Source of the DNA: Bacteroidia bacterium
Lineage (GTDB): Bacteria; Bacteroidota; Bacteroidia; Flavobacteriales; Flavobacteriaceae
Direction of reading: 5' to 3'
NCBI GenBank assembly: GCA_030425715.1
Contig: JAUIAA010000137.1
Span: 1 to 6,020, forward strand
Length of the DNA: 6,020 nt
Shown: one piece after another, positions 5,342-6,020 of the stretch
How positions within the stretch are numbered: position 1 is the stretch's first letter
Layout of the letters: each line of letters begins with the position of its first letter
The notes under the pieces: generated by a model
What the model was told of the DNA's origin: nothing
The model's input: only the letters and a program-made list of their open reading frames with translations
The model's database searches: none
Position numbers and translations under genes: made by a program

Positions 5342-5719
5342 TTAGTGACCTCCTTTTAATTCTTTAGCTTTTTCGTCTACTTTATCAGCAGCTTTGTTGG
5401 CAGCATCGTTTACAGCGTCAGCAGCATTATCTACAGCCTCTCCAGCAGCATCAACCGCATCGTTAGCAGCACCTTCAACTGCATCAGCAGCATCGTTTAC
5501 AGCGTCACCAGCAGCATCAACCGCATTGTCCACAGCTTCGCCAGCTTCCTCTGCAGCGTCTTCAACAGCATCACCTGCATCTTCCATTGCTTCTTCAGTA
5601 GCATCAACAGCATTTTCTACAGCTTCCTCTGCAGAATCAGCTTTTTTCTCATCTCTACAAGATGTGAAAGAAATACTTAAGGCTAATAAGAAAGCAACAC
5701 TTAATAATAATTTTTTCAT
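5342..5719 (-). CDS. Small alanine/acid-rich lipoprotein of tandem 11-residue repeats
   Basis: A 125-residue protein. Residues 1-20 are a lipoprotein signal peptide (MKKLLLSVAFLLALSISFTS) with lipobox FTSC, so C21 should be lipidated after cleavage. The mature start CRDEKK has a basic residue then two acidic ones. This recalls the K-(D/E)-(D/E) surface-export signal of Bacteroidota lipoproteins but is one position early, so surface exposure is only possible. Residues 33-120 divide into exactly eight 11-residue units, for example AVENAVDATEE, AMEDAGDAVED and AVDAAGDAVND. There is no other domain and the tail is LKGGH. Such hendecads predict one long amphipathic helix or right-handed coiled coil, formally like LEA group 3 repeats but more acidic. 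I do not recognise a named family or a function. The ATG at 5717-5719 is the only credible start. A possible -7 element CGAATTTA (plus strand, 5751-5758; TAAATTCG on the minus) lacks a clear -33 partner. A strong terminator follows. Confidence 0.88.
   Translation of the reverse strand: MKKLLLSVAFLLALSISFTSCRDEKKADSAEEAVENAVDATEEAMEDAGDAVEDAAEEAGEAVDNAVDAAGDAVNDAADAVEGAANDAVDAAGEAVDNAADAVNDAANKAADKVDEKAKELKGGH
5360..5623 (-). repeat. Eight tandem 33-base units encoding 11-residue repeats
   Basis: This stretch codes for residues 33-120 of the lipoprotein as eight in-register 11-residue units. Alanine is fixed at unit position 1, usual at position 4 or 5, and usual at 8, with acidic residues between. 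Some copies are identical at DNA level. A 19-base block, CCAGCAGCATCAACCGCAT, occurs at 5442-5460 and 5508-5526 (66 bases apart, two units). CAGCATCGTTTACAGCGTCA occurs at 5401-5420 and 5488-5507 (87 bases apart, which is out of the 33-base register). This suggests recent internal duplication. The stretch is visibly richer in G and C than its surroundings because of GCA/GCT alanine codons. Confidence 0.85.
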
Positions 5720-5771
5720 TAGTTTAAAGTTTTAGTGTTAATTAATAGTGCGAATTTAACAACAAATTTTG

Positions 5772-5806
5772 AATGTTAATTATTTTTTTTAACATTTTTT
5801 AACATT
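5772..5806. repeat. Spaced TTAACATT elements upstream of the lipoprotein gene
   Basis: TTAACATT occurs at 5789-5796 and 5799-5806, exactly 10 bases apart, and its reverse complement AATGTTAA at 5772-5779. The core TGTTAA recurs at 5736-5741. The set lies between the waaA stop and the lipoprotein ATG. It may be a protein-binding site one helical turn apart, or a weak AT-rich hairpin. Low-complexity sequence makes chance a real alternative. Confidence 0.4.
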
Positions 5807-5828
5807 GTTATCAACGGCACTTTCAGGA

Positions 5829-6020
5829 CTATATACGTAAGTAATCCATAATTTGGATTACGGATCCCGTATTTTTTTCGATAAAATTATAATTTTTTCT
5901 TCCAGACTCTTCTCTAAAGACTTGATTGTTCATTAACTTGTTCGTTATCAAGGTAAAGGATTCTGAATCCTTCACCGAAAACATACCACCAATTTCAATC
6001 ATGATTTTGGCTTCGGGAAA
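5829..6020 (-). CDS. waaA: 3-deoxy-D-manno-octulosonic acid (Kdo) transferase, C-terminal end (partial)
   Basis: The last 63 codons and the TAG stop (5829-5831) of a gene entering from the right edge. The visible protein runs from FPEAKIMIEIGGMFSVKDSE to IQIMDYLRI. The pattern F-EA--LIE-GG-FSV---E-F----NKL, then a short gap and NTGSVIQIMDYL, matches from memory the end of Bacteroidota WaaA/KdtA proteins, a GT-B glycosyltransferase. Family knowledge: WaaA attaches Kdo residues to lipid A precursor at the cytoplasmic face of the inner membrane, an essential step in lipopolysaccharide synthesis. The catalytic residues lie outside the window, so the call rests on a short C-terminal segment. The gene points the same way as the lipoprotein gene, 109 bases upstream of it, with no clear terminator between, so read-through is possible. 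An 8-base inverted repeat (5841-5848 / 5854-5861) lies in its last codons. Confidence 0.75.
   Translation of the reverse strand, partial: FPEAKIMIEIGGMFSVKDSESFTLITNKLMNNQVFREESGRKNYNFIEKNTGSVIQIMDYLRI

Noticed and set aside
5360..5623. CRISPR-like or satellite array
   Set aside because: The repeats are in-frame coding units with variable sequence and no unique spacers; they are explained by the 11-residue protein repeat.
5394..5735. Plus-strand open frame of 113 codons rich in Ala and Ser
   Set aside because: It is the mirror image of the Ala/Asp repeat lipoprotein. The opposite strand has a signal peptide, lipobox, regular 11-residue units and a terminator; this frame has none of these.
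5772..5800. Plus-strand AT-rich hairpin AATGTTAA...TTAACATT followed by T-run as a terminator
   Set aside because: The stem is almost all A-T with a nine-base loop, and no plus-strand gene ends nearby. It is better described as a repeat.

Overview
The window is AT-rich DNA that looks like a marine-type member of the Flavobacteriaceae (Bacteroidota). Four observations support this. The gene order heme o synthase, two subunit III genes, subunit IV, Sco-type proteins and DUF420 is one I associate with that group. Promoter-like elements match the Bacteroidota pattern TTTG / TAnnTTTG, and Shine-Dalgarno sequences are weak or absent. A small lipoprotein carries a Bacteroidota-style lipobox. I assign no genus or species.

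Positions 51-4872, all on the minus strand, form a cytochrome c oxidase biogenesis and subunit cluster. In transcription order it holds heme o synthase (ctaB), a short subunit III-family protein, a long subunit III with a large soluble insertion, a small subunit IV-family protein, a Sco-like protein without the copper-binding cysteines, a canonical Sco1/SenC copper chaperone, and a DUF420 membrane protein related to oxidase assembly factor CtaM. Together these supply heme o (a heme a precursor), accessory membrane subunits, copper delivery to CuA and late assembly. Catalytic subunits I and II are not in the window. A good terminator hairpin lies between the subunit IV gene and the Sco-like gene, and a candidate promoter lies in the 134-base gap between the two subunit III genes. 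The cluster is therefore probably several transcription units rather than one plain operon.

Positions 4873-5041 are a divergent control region with one good promoter candidate facing each way. Next come tRNA-Gly(GCC) and tRNA-Leu(UAA) on the plus strand (5042-5229). Two strong back-to-back hairpin terminators follow (5233-5322), closing the tRNA unit and the convergent gene on the other strand.

Positions 5342-5719 (minus) encode a 125-residue alanine- and acid-rich lipoprotein whose mature part is eight tandem 11-residue repeats. Upstream is a short AT-rich spacer with spaced TTAACATT elements. At 5829-6020 (minus) is the C-terminal end of a 3-deoxy-D-manno-octulosonic acid (Kdo) transferase gene that runs off the window.

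Most of the window is ordinary housekeeping. The points most worth a second look are the cysteine-less Sco paralogue, the 11-residue-repeat lipoprotein, and the terminator with an overlapping promoter candidate inside the oxidase cluster. I found no CRISPR array, insertion sequence, phage gene or defence system.
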